Below are positions 52,753-61,162 of a DNA stretch of 64,000 nucleotides, one piece after another; the first letter of the stretch is position 1, and each line of letters opens with the position of its first letter. The stretch spans positions 3,333,501 through 3,397,500 of the forward strand of contig NZ_CP136628.1 of the NCBI RefSeq assembly GCF_032918005.1, read 5' to 3'. The position numbers and the translations under genes were made by a program. The notes under the pieces are model-generated. The model worked only from the letters and a program-made list of their open reading frames with translations, was not told the DNA's origin and did no database searches. The stretch comes from Bradyrhizobium sp. NDS-1 (GTDB lineage: Bacteria > Pseudomonadota > Alphaproteobacteria > Rhizobiales > Xanthobacteraceae).

Positions 52753-54063
52753 ATGTTTTACTTGATCGTGCCGCTGGTCTTCATTGCGATTTTCGTGCTC
52801 GGGGCATTTTTCTGGTTCTGGTGGGCTGCGCCGCGCGCGCAGGTCCTGCTTCATTTCGATGCCGATCAGATCAAGCAGTTGGAGGTTCAGGATCGCCTGC
52901 GCCAGACGAACTATCAGGTCCTGACCGGGCTCGGACTCGTCGCGACCTTCATTGCCGGCGCCGTCCAACTCTGGTTGACGAGCAGCCAGTGGAACGCGGA
53001 TTACAGGCTTCGTCTGGATCACGAGCGAAGCCAGCAATTTGCCGAGGCGACCCGCAGCCTGGTTGACGCCCCGGATAAACCCTATGCACAAGTGGCGGCG
53101 CAGCGGATCACCGGCCTCGTCTCGGAGAATCCTGGCGCTTTCGGGCAGCAGGCTATTACAATTCTGGAAAGCGTCGTCGTCGATGGAACGAAGGCCAACC
53201 GGATGCGGGAATCCGGGACTTGCTACGCGGAGGATCCGACCCGGCCAAGGCCGGTCGTCGAGCGCCGCGAGGAGCCACCGCCCGCTGCTCAGGCCGCCAT
53301 CCAGCAACTCGGCGGTGCTGTACTATCCAGGGTCCGCAGTTCCCCCACCGGCAGGTTGTGTGCCGGTGACAGGCGCTTGAATCTGGCCAATCTCGGATTG
53401 GACAATTTCGATCTCAGCGGGCTCGACCTTTCTTGTTCGGTGATGACGCAAGCCCAGCTGCGTCGGGTCAGCTTACGATACGCCAATCTTTTTGGCGCTG
53501 ATCTCGGTGGCGCAAGTCTGGCCGACTGGGATGTTCCAGGCTCGCCGGCCAGTTCGGGATGGTTGTGGAAGGAATCTGAAAGGCGGAAGCAACTTGTGAA
53601 GACGCCGTTCACCGCCGAGAGCATCGGCTTCGATGAAACCGATCCGGCTCAGAAGAAGGGAGCGGAAAGAAAGAACCCACTTCCTGAATTGGCCATCTGG
53701 CAGACCTATCGCTGCTTCATCACCGATTTGCGCTATGCCGATCTTCGCGGCGTCAACTTCGAAAACGCATCCCTGGGAGGCGTCGATTTCAGGGGCGCGG
53801 ATCTGACCGGCGCCAATCTGTGCGGTGCCACGGTCAGCCGGGCGAATTTCAGGGGCGCCAAGGGTCTGACGAGCGACATGCTCCGACGAGTCTGCGTCGG
53901 TCGGTTTGGGGATGATGACGCCACCATCAACGCCGCCCAGCCGCTCGGCCTGGAGCCGTATTTTTCCGGCGAGTTCAGGCGCGTCGAGATGTGCGGAGTT
54001 CGGCGTGGTGATTGCCAGCCAAATGCCCAGACGTCGAAAGCCCTGAACCGGCCGCGCCGCTGA
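52753..54063 (+). CDS. Membrane protein with pentapeptide repeats
   Basis: 436 residues. Two N-terminal membrane segments ('YLIVPLVFIAIFVLGAFFWF' and 'VLTGLGLVATFIAGAVQLWL', residues 3-22 and 57-76) are followed by a helical region and two blocks of pentapeptide repeats of the A(D/N)Lxx type (around residues 210-260, for example 'NLANLGLDNFDLSGLDL', and 330-375, for example 'LRGVNFENASLGGVDFRGAD'). The repeats would form a right-handed quadrilateral beta-helix facing the cytoplasm. It lies in an operon with the DUF2235 hydrolase and a small membrane protein. Function unknown. Confidence 0.82.
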   Translation: MFYLIVPLVFIAIFVLGAFFWFWWAAPRAQVLLHFDADQIKQLEVQDRLRQTNYQVLTGLGLVATFIAGAVQLWLTSSQWNADYRLRLDHERSQQFAEATRSLVDAPDKPYAQVAAQRITGLVSENPGAFGQQAITILESVVVDGTKANRMRESGTCYAEDPTRPRPVVERREEPPPAAQAAIQQLGGAVLSRVRSSPTGRLCAGDRRLNLANLGLDNFDLSGLDLSCSVMTQAQLRRVSLRYANLFGADLGGASLADWDVPGSPASSGWLWKESERRKQLVKTPFTAESIGFDETDPAQKKGAERKNPLPELAIWQTYRCFITDLRYADLRGVNFENASLGGVDFRGADLTGANLCGATVSRANFRGAKGLTSDMLRRVCVGRFGDDDATINAAQPLGLEPYFSGEFRRVEMCGVRRGDCQPNAQTSKALNRPRR

Positions 54064-54102
54064 GAGAGGTATCGGTCATCTAAGCGAATTTCGGGAGGAA
54101 AG

Positions 54103-54636
54103 ATGTACGCAATCACGTTCGCCGCGGCGGCCATCATCTGGCCGTTCATCGTGGCCATGATTTCGAGCCGGTTTGGCGCCGATGTGGGCGCTCGCTTCCT
54201 CGAACGCCCAGGACCGATTCCATCGACCGGCGAGGCGCTCACTCCAAGATCGCTCGAGCAGTGGCTGCGGTCGCCCGCCAATGGTCCCTTCCGCAGGCCC
54301 TATGCCCAGTGCATCATGCCTCTGGATGTCGTCTACATTTTTCTTGTCGGAGGGTTTTTCGTCGCTGGCTCGCTATGGCTCGTTTCGGCGCTGACATGGC
54401 CTGACCCGGCCGATAGGTGGTATTGCGTCGCGGTAAGCATCGTGCCGACCGCCTATATCATCAGCGATCTCGTGGAAGACGCCATGATCGCGCACGTCCT
54501 CCTGCGCCACGACGTGAGCGACACCAAATTCAACCTGATGCGTCTGGCGACGACCATCAAGATCGTGACCTTCGGAGCGTCCGCGGCTCAGACCGTTGTC
54601 CTCGGCTTTTGTGCGCTGCTGCTGAGTGCGGCCTGA
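54103..54636 (+). CDS. Hypothetical membrane protein
   Basis: 177 residues, about four hydrophobic segments: 'ITFAAAAIIWPFIVAMISS' at the start, 'VVYIFLVGGFFVAGSLWLVS', 'WYCVAVSIVPTAYIISDLVE', and 'AAQTVVLGFCALLLSAA' at the end. CGGGAGGAAAG is directly upstream of the ATG. It follows the pentapeptide-repeat gene after 39 bp on the same strand and is probably the third gene of that operon. No family is recognised. Confidence 0.72.
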   Translation: MYAITFAAAAIIWPFIVAMISSRFGADVGARFLERPGPIPSTGEALTPRSLEQWLRSPANGPFRRPYAQCIMPLDVVYIFLVGGFFVAGSLWLVSALTWPDPADRWYCVAVSIVPTAYIISDLVEDAMIAHVLLRHDVSDTKFNLMRLATTIKIVTFGASAAQTVVLGFCALLLSAA

Positions 54637-54803
54637 TGTTCCTTCGAGACGTTGCCCTGCGGGCCACGCTCCCATGCAATTCGCAACCGGGTTACGGTGA
54701 AACTCAGTTGACTGTGTGCTGTATCGCGACCTGATCGTGGCGAATTGCAAAGCCGCCGTGGGGCTGGTGTCCGATGCCCACCCAGGCCCGCAAGAACAAG
54801 GAC

Positions 54804-54820
54804 GGCCCGGCCGCCGGGCC
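54804..54820 (+). terminator. Short GC hairpin after the membrane protein operon
   Basis: GGCCCGG-CCG-CCGGGCC, perfect 7-bp stem. It lies about 170 bp past the stop of the operon and has no T run, so termination is only a suggestion. Confidence 0.35.
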
Positions 54821-54833
54821 TGATCCAGGTCAA
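54820..54833. promoter_or_regulatory. FixK2-like palindrome
   Basis: CTGATCCAGGTCAA resembles the FixK2/Fnr site TTGA-N6-TCAA with one mismatch. Its centre is about 41 bp before 54868, and the next gene starts at 54889, so the spacing fits a class II activation site. The downstream genes would then be low-oxygen genes. This is inference from pattern and spacing. Confidence 0.45.
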
Positions 54834-54888
54834 TGTCTCGCGTGGCGGATGGTCTATTCGTCGGCCCTGACTTCGGGGTACACACGAC

Positions 54889-55194
54889 ATGACCGACAAG
54901 CCGATCGATTGGACGCCGGATCTCTCCTTGCCGACGTCGAAGTCCACCGTCCAGCACTTCACTGCAAATGCCGGCGGCGATCGCCTCGCGATCGACACCA
55001 CGCCTTGGGGCGAGGCCGATCTCACGGTCAACGGTCAGTCGATTGCTCACATTGAGACGGCACCGAGCGCCGGGGACGCGTTTCGCGCGCTCGAAACGTT
55101 CGCGGAAGATTTCGAAGACGGCAAGGATGCGCGCCTCGGTCGGGCGATCGAGGACGACGAGGTTCGCCAGAGGCTGGGCCTGACGCGCCGCTAG
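54889..55194 (+). CDS. Hypothetical protein, 101 residues
   Basis: Small acidic protein with no Cys and no membrane segment. It contains 'FTANAGGDRLAIDTTPWGEA' and 'AFRALETFAEDFEDGKDARL'. The ATG at 54889 has no strong ribosome site but the frame has good codon use. It lies just downstream of the FixK2-like palindrome and upstream of a broken DUF2231 gene. Function is unknown. Confidence 0.6.
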   Translation: MTDKPIDWTPDLSLPTSKSTVQHFTANAGGDRLAIDTTPWGEADLTVNGQSIAHIETAPSAGDAFRALETFAEDFEDGKDARLGRAIEDDEVRQRLGLTRR

Positions 55195-55254
55195 GAACCA
55201 TCACACGGCGCACGAGTTGGCCGGTCGGGCAGGGCCGAAAGTCACACCAGGCCC

Positions 55255-55529
55255 GTGCAGGAAGACGTGCGCGGGCGCACCACCGCGCAGATCGCAGGTC
55301 ATCCCATTCATCCGATGCTGGTGCCGATCCCGATCGCGTGCTGTGTCGGGGCGCCGCTGACCGACATCGCCTATGCCGCAAGCGCCGAGATCATGCGGGC
55401 GATTTTTCCGCCTGGCTGACGCCCACCGTGGCGCAAGGCCTGCACTTGGGGCGTGCCAGAGTAGGGGCCCGCGCGCAGCCATGCTTGAGGCAGCTCAAAC
55501 CGCCTCCGCGCGTCGTTGATAGCCTATAG
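55255..55529 (+). pseudogene. Frameshifted DUF2231 membrane protein gene fragment
   Basis: The frame from 55255 reads 'AQIAGHPIHPMLVPIPIACC' and 'PLTDIAYAASAEIM', the start of a DUF2231 protein (HPIHPMLVPFPI is its hallmark). Near 55397 the homology moves to another frame, giving 'DFSAWLTPTVAQGL', and the rest of the ~150-residue membrane protein is missing. A frameshift and a 3' truncation are therefore clear. Confidence 0.7.
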
Positions 55530-55680
55530 AGGCGCCAGGAGTTCACCCATGCGTTCCGATACGGTCAATCGCATTGCTGCAGCCGCCGAGAAGGGTTCGC
55601 GAGGCGGTGACCGACATCGAGTGACGGCCGCGCCGTCTTGCTTTGATCCCGGTTGGGGTGCGTGATGGAGGGCTTCTCAG

Positions 55681-56664
55681 ATGCATGCGATGATCCTGAC
55701 TGCGCGAGGAAAGCCGCTTTCATTTCAAGAGCGACCGGATCCCGTTCCCGGACGAGGCGAGGTTCGTATCAAAGTCAGCGCTTGCGGAGTTTGTCGAACC
55801 GATCTGCACGTCGTTGACGGTGAGCTGCCCGACATTCCTTATCCGATCGTTCCGGGTCATGAGGTCGTCGGCCGCGTTGATGCACTGGGCGAGGATGTCG
55901 AGAATCTGGCCTTGGGCACGCGCGTCGGCGTACCTTGGCTTGGTTACACCTGCGGAGAGTGCCTTTACTGCCGCACCGGCAAGGAAAATCTCTGCGATCG
56001 GCCCCAATTCACCGGCTACACGCGTGATGGTGGCTTTGCGAGCCATCTGGTGGCCGATGCAAGGTATTGCTTTCCACTTGGCGAGGACGGCGATGACGTA
56101 GCCGTCGCCCCGCTGCTCTGCGCCGGTCTGATCGGTTGGAGATCCCTGATCATGGCGGGCGAGGGCAAAGCGTTGGGCATCTATGGTTTTGGCGCGGCGG
56201 GCCATATCGTAGCGCAGGTTGCTCGAGATCAGGGGCGGACCGTCTATGCCTTCACACGTGCCGACGATCGGGACGCGCAGCAGTTTGCGCTTTCTCTCGG
56301 TGCGAATTGGGCTGGCGCTTCGGAGGATCGGCCACCGGCCGAGCTCGACGCCGCAATCATCTACGCACCTGTTGGCGCGCTGGTGCCTCTTGCCCTGCGC
56401 GCGGTGCGAAAGGGCGGCCGGGTCGTCTGCGCCAGCATTCATATGTCCGACATTCCCGCATTCCCGTACGATATTCTCTGGGGGGAGCGACAGATTATGT
56501 CGGTAGCCAATCTGACGCGGCGCGACGGAATCGATTTCCTCGCAGCTGCTGCTAAAGCCAACATTCGGATACAGACAACAGTATTCCCGCTGACGCAGGC
56601 GAACGAAGCACTCGCTCACCTTAGGGAGGGTAAGCTCGTTGGCGCTGCGGTGCTCCGTTCGTGA
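55681..56664 (+). CDS. Zinc-dependent alcohol dehydrogenase
   Basis: 327 residues of the zinc MDR family. The catalytic zinc site is '[16 protein letters not shown]' (Cys near residue 37) with '[10 protein letters not shown]' (His and Glu), and the structural zinc site is '[15 protein letters not shown]', four Cys around residues 91-105. The cofactor motif is '[20 protein letters not shown]'. It belongs to the AdhA/AdhP-like subgroup that interconverts primary alcohols and aldehydes. GGAGGGC precedes the ATG. In rhizobia such genes are often found with low-oxygen genes, in line with the FixK2-like sites nearby. Confidence 0.92.
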   Translation: MHAMILTARGKPLSFQERPDPVPGRGEVRIKVSACGVCRTDLHVVDGELPDIPYPIVPGHEVVGRVDALGEDVENLALGTRVGVPWLGYTCGECLYCRTGKENLCDRPQFTGYTRDGGFASHLVADARYCFPLGEDGDDVAVAPLLCAGLIGWRSLIMAGEGKALGIYGFGAAGHIVAQVARDQGRTVYAFTRADDRDAQQFALSLGANWAGASEDRPPAELDAAIIYAPVGALVPLALRAVRKGGRVVCASIHMSDIPAFPYDILWGERQIMSVANLTRRDGIDFLAAAAKANIRIQTTVFPLTQANEALAHLREGKLVGAAVLRS

Positions 56665-56750
56665 CTGTATCGTTGCGGCTTCATCGTCTGATCTAGACAG
56701 CTGTCGATTGGCAGCAGTTTCAGCGACCGGCCTCAGACGGCCGTGCTACC

Positions 56751-57935
56751 TCAACGAATTGCGAGTTCGCTGACGGGCTTGTGGCCGTCTTTCCCGGTTT
56801 GACTATGCACGTTGGCGTGGACGGTCTTATCCGCTCGCTTTGACCATGATCTGTAATAGGCAACCGCGGTCATGACCGACAGGCCACCAGCTCCAACGAG
56901 GAGCTGAGAAGGAACATTGTCGGAAGTCGCTTGCAGTATAAAATATGCGATGAATGACAGGTAGATTCCAACGCAAAACACTTCAAGCGACTGTTGGCCG
57001 CATTTGATCAACGGTTGCCAGATGGCTGCGCGCAGTCCCGGTGCATCGATCGGTATGAGTCGCGTTACGACGATTGTCAGAAGCGCCAGATGCAGGAAAC
57101 GGTAGGGCGCCAAGTTGGTTTTGTCGTTCGGATTAAATATCTCGAATAGAGCGCGCGGAAATATCGTCCGAAGCTCCGGCAGAATCCCCGCCAGGGTCAT
57201 TGCCGCCGCGAAAAGCAAATAGATCACACTGACGCAGAAAACCACTCGGGAGCGAACCAGGAAATTCAACGTTCCGGCTCCACCGAGCGCCAGCCACGCA
57301 CCGATCACGAAGAGAAGTTGCCACGTGAAAGGATTGAAATACCACCAGCCCGAGGGATAGGAGGGAAGATTCCAGCCAAATTGTCGAGCGGCGAAATACA
57401 GAAGGACGGATCCTGCCATGATCCAGTTTCGGTGCCGTAGCATCATCCAAAGGATTGGCGGAAAGCTACCCATCAGAACGACATACAGGGGCAGCACATC
57501 GAGATTCACCGGCTTGTATCTCAGCACCAGTCCCTGCAACAGCGTTTCGACCGGCGCATTCGTAAGAGGTGCAACATTGAATTGATCGATGAAACGGGGA
57601 GCGTTGAACTCCTGCGAGAGAAAATGGATGGACGAGATATAGAACACGAACAGCAAGACGTGCGCGGCGTAGATCTGCCAGACCCGCTTCAAGAGTCGCG
57701 TTGCTCCGAAAACGAAGCCTCGCTCGGACATGTGCCTGGTGTACACAAGGGCCGAGGTATAGCCTGAAATGAACACGAACAGATCAGCGCCATCGCTGAA
57801 GCCATAGTTCCGGAACGTCAGCCAAGCCAGCACGGTGCTGGGAATATGGCCCAGGAACATCGCCCAATTTGCGAGTCCGCGAAACAGGTCGAGGCGCAAG
57901 TCCCGTGTCGAAGGTGGCAGGGCGATGGCGCTCAT
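56751..57935 (-). CDS. OpgC-type glucan acyltransferase (membrane)
   Basis: 394 residues with about ten membrane helices. The N-terminus 'RDLRLDLFRGLANWAMFLGH' and 'SDGADLFVFISGYTSALVYT' are typical of OpgC proteins, which transfer succinyl groups onto periplasmic osmoregulated glucans. The C-terminal ~30 residues are polar. It is divergent from the small genes at 58303 across a 367-bp gap. The donor and acceptor cannot be verified from sequence. Confidence 0.88.
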   Translation of the reverse strand: MSAIALPPSTRDLRLDLFRGLANWAMFLGHIPSTVLAWLTFRNYGFSDGADLFVFISGYTSALVYTRHMSERGFVFGATRLLKRVWQIYAAHVLLFVFYISSIHFLSQEFNAPRFIDQFNVAPLTNAPVETLLQGLVLRYKPVNLDVLPLYVVLMGSFPPILWMMLRHRNWIMAGSVLLYFAARQFGWNLPSYPSGWWYFNPFTWQLLFVIGAWLALGGAGTLNFLVRSRVVFCVSVIYLLFAAAMTLAGILPELRTIFPRALFEIFNPNDKTNLAPYRFLHLALLTIVVTRLIPIDAPGLRAAIWQPLIKCGQQSLEVFCVGIYLSFIAYFILQATSDNVPSQLLVGAGGLSVMTAVAYYRSWSKRADKTVHANVHSQTGKDGHKPVSELAIR

Positions 57936-58073
57936 TGTCTAAGCCGATTGTGATGATTGCGGGAGCTTGAGTGACGTCGGCCTGGATTGCCGGGCGTACG
58001 CGACTACCCGCGAGGTCTGGTATCGAACCGGTTTGCAGCAACGATAATCCTAGAAACAGCTTCGGCGATCTTA

Positions 58074-58087
58074 TTGAGGCATATCAA
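58074..58087. promoter_or_regulatory. Perfect TTGA-N6-TCAA site, FixK2/Fnr-like
   Basis: TTGAGGCATATCAA at 58074-58087 has both half-sites of the FixK2/Fnr family. It lies in the gap between the OpgC gene and the small gene at 58303, 216 bp from the latter, so a leader or an unseen short gene may intervene. Confidence 0.45.
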
Positions 58088-58302
58088 TCTTTTGGCGCGG
58101 TGGAGACCGGCCTGTATTCAACTCGCCGACGAGATAGTCATTGCCGCAACCAGGATGTCGACCAGCAACGTTTTGGGGGCGCCGACGACAGCGGCAACGG
58201 TGTGGCAGGTGAGTGCGATCCATCCGCAGCTGACGCAACGTTAAGCCCGCCGGCGCGTTATCGGACAGGCGGTCTTTTGAAAGCCAAGCCAGGAGTTCGA
58301 CA

Positions 58303-58515
58303 ATGGGCCTTGCTCAATATGCCATCGTGCCGGTGCGGGACGAATGGGGCGTGCTGCACGACGGCGACGTCAAGAACACATATGCCACCAAGGAAGCTGC
58401 TTTCGAGTCGGCGGTCGCGGCCGCATCCCTGGCGCTGCGTGAGGGGCATGAAGTTCAAGTCAGCGTGCCCGGCCGGGAGGCCGGCGACAACGCGCTGGGC
58501 GTGAGGCCGGGATGA
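58303..58515 (+). CDS. Small hypothetical protein, DUF2188-like length
   Basis: 70 residues; CAGGAGTTC upstream of the ATG. 'YAIVPVRDEWGVLHDGDVKN' then 'YATKEAAFESAVAAASLALR' and 'GHEVQVSVPG' suggest a beta-beta-alpha-beta unit like small DUF2188 proteins ('V.p.dg.W.v...g......f.tk.eA...a...a'). Its stop overlaps the start of the next gene by 4 bp. Confidence 0.65.
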   Translation: MGLAQYAIVPVRDEWGVLHDGDVKNTYATKEAAFESAVAAASLALREGHEVQVSVPGREAGDNALGVRPG

Positions 58516-58679
58516 CCAAGCCCCGTGAGCCGAACGGCGTGGAGCCATCCCGCTCCGAGGACGACATCCAGCGCGAGCAGCTGGGTCCGCGCGGGGGCCC
58601 CGGCGCGCCGGATCCTGCCAGGATGACGCCCCAGCGCGACAAGACGCCGAAGCACGTCGATCCCGGCCATACGGCCTGA
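58512..58679 (+). CDS. Small Pro/Arg-rich hypothetical protein, 55 residues
   Basis: ATG at 58512 overlaps the stop of the preceding gene (ATGA), so it is translationally coupled. It ends at TGA 58677-58679. The protein is hydrophilic and probably disordered (starts MTKPREPNGV, ends HVDPGHTA). No family recognised. Confidence 0.55.
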   Translation: MTKPREPNGVEPSRSEDDIQREQLGPRGGPGAPDPARMTPQRDKTPKHVDPGHTA

Positions 58680-58812
58680 TGCGGCGAGGCCGCGCCGCGG
58701 GGTGGCGCTCATAGCCGCTCAGGGCGATGTTGGTTGCCGCGGCCGGTTTTCAGGCGTTATGTGATGTTCGTTCGAACATTGCGCTCGAGCGCGATCATCA
58801 TGAGGATGCAGG

Positions 58813-59640
58813 ATGAACCCCGTCGTCGTTGCTGTTGCTATTACCGGCTCTGTTCCGCGCAAGAAGGACAACCCCGCGGTGCCGATCCTGCCGGCGGAGC
58901 AGATCGAATCGACGCACGAGGCCTTCGAGGCTGGCGCCACCCTTGCGCATATCCATGTTCGCAACGACGACGAGACGCCGTCCTCCGACCCGGAGCGCTT
59001 CGCGCTGGTGCAGGAGGGGATCAGGAAGCATTGTCCCGCCATGATCGTACAGTTCTCGACCGGCGGGCGAGGGCGCGATCCCTCGGCGCGTGGATCGTCG
59101 CTCTATCTGAAGCCTGATATGGCCTCGCTGTCCACAGGCTCAGTCAATTTTCCAACCATCGTCTACGAGAACAGCGCCGCTCTGGTCGAGACTCTTGCCA
59201 CCGGCATGAAGGCAAATGGCATTCGTCCGGAAATCGAGATCTTCGATCTCTCGCATCTGCATGGTGCTCGGCGTCTGATCGAGGCGGGGCTGATCGACGC
59301 CCGTCCGCACGTGCAGTTCGTTATGGGCGTCAAGAATGCGATGCCCGCGGACGAACACGTCCTTGACATCCTTCTGGCAGAGCTGAGGCGGCTGATCCCG
59401 AACGCGACGTGGACCGCGGCCGGGATCGGACGTCATCAGGCCGAGGTCATGGGCTGGGCGCTGGCGCGGGACGCCGATGCGGTTCGCACCGGGCTCGAGG
59501 ACAATATCAGGGTCGACAAGACGCGCCTCGCCGCCAGCAATGCGGAGCTCGTGAGCATCGCCTGCGAGGCTGTCGCCCGCCACGGACGGCGCGTCGCGAC
59601 TGCGGCAGAGGCGCGCTCCTTGCTCGGGATCGCCCGGTAA
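58813..59640 (+). CDS. BKACE family beta-keto acid cleavage enzyme (DUF849)
   Basis: 275 residues. The zinc-binding HxH is in 'GATLAHIHVRNDDETPS', with the catalytic region 'GMKANGIRPEIEIFDLSHL' and 'AVRTGLEDNIRVDKTRLAAS', where the Glu of 'GLEDN' is the family's zinc ligand. BKACE enzymes condense a beta-keto acid with acetyl-CoA to give acetoacetate and a new CoA thioester; 3-keto-5-aminohexanoate is the classical substrate, others are known. An MFS gene follows on the same strand and may carry the substrate. Confidence 0.9.
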   Translation: MNPVVVAVAITGSVPRKKDNPAVPILPAEQIESTHEAFEAGATLAHIHVRNDDETPSSDPERFALVQEGIRKHCPAMIVQFSTGGRGRDPSARGSSLYLKPDMASLSTGSVNFPTIVYENSAALVETLATGMKANGIRPEIEIFDLSHLHGARRLIEAGLIDARPHVQFVMGVKNAMPADEHVLDILLAELRRLIPNATWTAAGIGRHQAEVMGWALARDADAVRTGLEDNIRVDKTRLAASNAELVSIACEAVARHGRRVATAAEARSLLGIAR

Positions 59641-59785
59641 GGACGATCATCCCGCGCCTGACGTGTGCCTGACATGCTCCTGGCCGCCTTCTGCCATTCG
59701 GCGGTCGGCGTTCCCGTGGGCTCGGTCCCCGGCTAAGCATGGCTCACAGGCGCGATCTGCGCCTGTCGGCCAGGCGACGTTTGGA

Positions 59786-60985
59786 ATGCGGTTCTTGAAA
59801 TCTGACGGCAGGCTGATCGGCGTCCTGCTGGTGCTCGCCATCACGCAGCTGGTCGGATGGGGCACGATCGGGCTGCCTGCCATCGTCGGGCGCGACCTCG
59901 CCGCCGACCTCGGCATGAGCCTGCCGGCGGTGTTCGCCGGGACATCCGTTCTCTATGTCTCGATGGGCCTGTGCGCCCCGTGGCTCGCCAAATCATTCGC
60001 GCTTCATGGCGCACGGACTGTCATGATGGTCGGCACGGTCGTCACCGCGCCGGGCTTCGTGCTGCTGTCCCTCGCGCGCGAGCCGACGATGTATTTCGCC
60101 GCCTGGATCGTCCTCGGCATCGCCGGCAGCGCCACGCTGTCGACCGGCGCCTATATCATGCTGAACGAGATTGCCGGGCGACAGGCCAAGAATGCGATCG
60201 GGGCCTTGATGCTGGTGACGGGCCTGTCCAACAGCATCTTCTGGCCGACGACCTCGTTACTGAGCGCTCACCTCGGCTGGCGCGGGACGTGCCTCGTCTA
60301 TGCCGCGATGATGCTCGTCGTCAGCCTTCCGCTCTATGCGCTCGCGCCGCGCCGGAAAATCGCCGGGGATGATGGCGGCGAGCCGGTCAAGGCGCCGCCG
60401 CCGCCCACGATTCCACGGAGCACTTTCGGCCTCGTCGTCGCCGCGATCACGCTCAACGCCTTCGTCAATTTCGGCATCAGCGCCATCATGATCGAGCTCC
60501 TGCGCGCGGAGGGGCTGCCGCCGGCGCAGGCGCTTCTGTGCGGCTCGATGCTGGGCGTGATCCAGGTCAGCGCCCGCGGGCTCGATCTGCTCGGTGGCGG
60601 GCGGTGGGACGGGATCACGACCGGGCTGGTTGCGGGCACGGCGCTGCCGTTGGCCATGCTGCTGCTGATGCTGAGCGAGGGCGCGACCTGGGCCGTCGCG
60701 GTCTTCATCCTGCTCTATGGCGCCGGCAGCGGGGCGATGGCGGTGGCGCGGGCCACCATCCCGCTCGTGTTCTACGACCAGACTGAATTCGCCAAGGCGA
60801 TGTCGATGATTGCGCTGCCGCTCAATCTCGCCTCCGCGATCTCGCCGCCGCTCCTTGTCGGCCTGCTCACCGAATTCGGCAGCCGCGGCGCGCTCGGCCT
60901 CACCTTGGTCTGCTCCTGCGCGACGGTGCTGATCCTGGTCCTGCTTGGGCGGAGGCGGCCGCAGGTGGCGGTGGCCGCGACCTGA
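59786..60985 (+). CDS. MFS transporter
   Basis: 399 residues from the ATG at 59786, which starts the first of about 12 membrane helices ('GVLLVLAITQLVGWGTIGLP'). No sugar or drug motif singles out a substrate. The frame is open for 123 bases before the ATG but that part is polar and unlike a transporter. It follows the BKACE gene after 145 bp, and the CaiB-type gene follows on the same strand. It probably moves an organic acid or related metabolite. Confidence 0.85.
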   Translation: MRFLKSDGRLIGVLLVLAITQLVGWGTIGLPAIVGRDLAADLGMSLPAVFAGTSVLYVSMGLCAPWLAKSFALHGARTVMMVGTVVTAPGFVLLSLAREPTMYFAAWIVLGIAGSATLSTGAYIMLNEIAGRQAKNAIGALMLVTGLSNSIFWPTTSLLSAHLGWRGTCLVYAAMMLVVSLPLYALAPRRKIAGDDGGEPVKAPPPPTIPRSTFGLVVAAITLNAFVNFGISAIMIELLRAEGLPPAQALLCGSMLGVIQVSARGLDLLGGGRWDGITTGLVAGTALPLAMLLLMLSEGATWAVAVFILLYGAGSGAMAVARATIPLVFYDQTEFAKAMSMIALPLNLASAISPPLLVGLLTEFGSRGALGLTLVCSCATVLILVLLGRRRPQVAVAAT

Positions 60986-61162
60986 GCCCTCCAGGCAATA
61001 TTCGCGGCGCGGAAAGTTGCGGCCGGCGCCACCCTCCGTGCCCGCAGGAGATAGCCGTATGCCGCCAGTGCAGTGCTCACCGCGCTAAAATGGTGTATCC
61101 GCAGGGAGCGCGGCCCGCGATCTCGCCGCCGCGCCAATATCCAGTTCCCGGAGGAAGCTTAC

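Noticed and set aside
55642..55655. FixK2-like site upstream of the alcohol dehydrogenase
   Set aside because: Only the left half-site TTGAT is good; the right half does not fit.
57971..58504. Possible gene between OpgC and the small proteins
   Set aside because: The frame overlaps the better supported gene at 58303, lacks a ribosome site and shows no family motif; another frame ending at 58244 looks slightly protein-like but is too weak.
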